Below are positions 63,792 to 64,000 of a DNA stretch of 64,000 bases, piece after piece. Origin of the DNA: Lachnospiraceae bacterium (GTDB lineage Bacteria > Bacillota > Clostridia > Lachnospirales > Lachnospiraceae); contig CABIZF010000010.1 in the NCBI GenBank assembly GCA_902363135.1, positions 1-64,000 on the forward strand, in the 5' to 3' direction. The position numbers were made by a program, and so were the translations under genes. Below the pieces are notes generated by a model, which was given only the letters and a program-made list of their open reading frames with translations, was not told the origin of the DNA and made no database searches. How positions within the stretch are numbered: position 1 is the first letter of the stretch; the number at the start of each line of letters is the position of its first letter.

Positions 63792-64000
63792 ATGGAAAAA
63801 AATGAGAAACAGGTCGATGAGGGCCTGCAGGGAAATGAGAAGGTCGAGACGGCAATCATGGCGCTGCAGCAGGAACCGACCGGTGAAATGCTGGCGCATA
63901 CTCTGACCGTGATCCGCAGACGGATGCGGGAAAGCGGTCAGCTGGTCCTTGCATTAGAGGCGCCGGCGGGAGAGATGATGCAGGTGCAGGCGATTCAGAC
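63792..64000 (+). CDS. SseB-family protein, 5' part
   Basis: The first 69 residues are in the window; the gene runs off the end. The segment HTLTVIRRRMRESGQLVLA followed by EAPAGEMMQVQAIQ fits the N-terminal domain of SseB-family proteins, which in Firmicutes are small cytoplasmic proteins of unclear function (in enterics SseB relates to serine sensitivity). ATG 63792 is preferred over ATG 63789 because it lies 7 bases from AAGGAG. Confidence 0.6.
   Translation, partial: MEKNEKQVDEGLQGNEKVETAIMALQQEPTGEMLAHTLTVIRRRMRESGQLVLALEAPAGEMMQVQAIQ

Overview
The window looks like chromosome of an obligately anaerobic, low-to-mid GC Gram-positive gut bacterium of the class Clostridia, most likely a Lachnospiraceae. 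Evidence: the murB-rapZ-whiA-Crh-like block, AddAB instead of RecBCD, class III (oxygen-sensitive) ribonucleotide reductase, strong purine-rich ribosome binding sites, GTG/TTG starts, several YesM/Lpl-type carbohydrate modules and remains of a clostridial conjugative element. Genus cannot be fixed from sequence reading alone.

Layout. 1-7.5 kb is accessory DNA: a ParA protein fused in frame to a PcfB-like conjugation protein, a secreted helical repeat protein beside a two-component system, a macro-domain/VWA cassette lying between inverted copies of a dispersed repeat, and a CpcT/CpeT-like protein. 7.5-11.5 kb is a divergent redox locus: TlpA-like lipoprotein, membrane polyferredoxin and a CXXC miniprotein on the minus strand, facing away from a response regulator/sensor kinase pair. 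The TlpA-like lipoprotein carries the same helical module as the secreted protein at 1.7-2.4 kb. 11.8-14.8 kb holds nrdD and nrdG behind two NrdR-type boxes, followed by a minus-strand tRNA-Ala. 15.1-19 kb pairs a KdgK-type sugar kinase with a large TetM-like ribosomal GTPase that ends in a Rae1/YacP-type NYN nuclease domain; this fusion is the most striking protein in the window.

19-24.8 kb has a small unknown protein, a Csp-like subtilisin, a horizontally acquired-looking RhuM-Fic protein, an EEP-family hydrolase and an sce7726-type protein. 24.8-38.9 kb is housekeeping: addB, addA, a YfhO membrane protein, a frameshifted aminotransferase, murB, rapZ, whiA and a Crh-like HPr in which residue 15 is Glu instead of His. 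39-41.6 kb joins a GNAT protein, a sugar nucleotidyltransferase and a NahK-like hexosamine kinase, an apparent sugar-1-phosphate to NDP-sugar salvage pair.

42-51.7 kb is a LacI-controlled glycan locus (binding protein, two permeases, GH31 alpha-xylosidase-type enzyme, GH2 beta-mannosidase). 53.9-61.8 kb is a second glycan locus: an AraC-type response regulator and a YesM-type kinase face a GH51 arabinofuranosidase and a three-gene Lpl-type ABC importer. Neither importer has its own ATPase, so a shared MsmX-type ATPase elsewhere is expected. A GNAT protein and an orphan nitrate/thiamine-precursor-type binding protein lie between the two loci. The window closes with a MATE transporter and the start of an SseB-family protein. 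Short hairpin-forming repeats recur in the gaps, often abutting stop codons. No CRISPR array, rRNA, insertion sequence or prophage was found.
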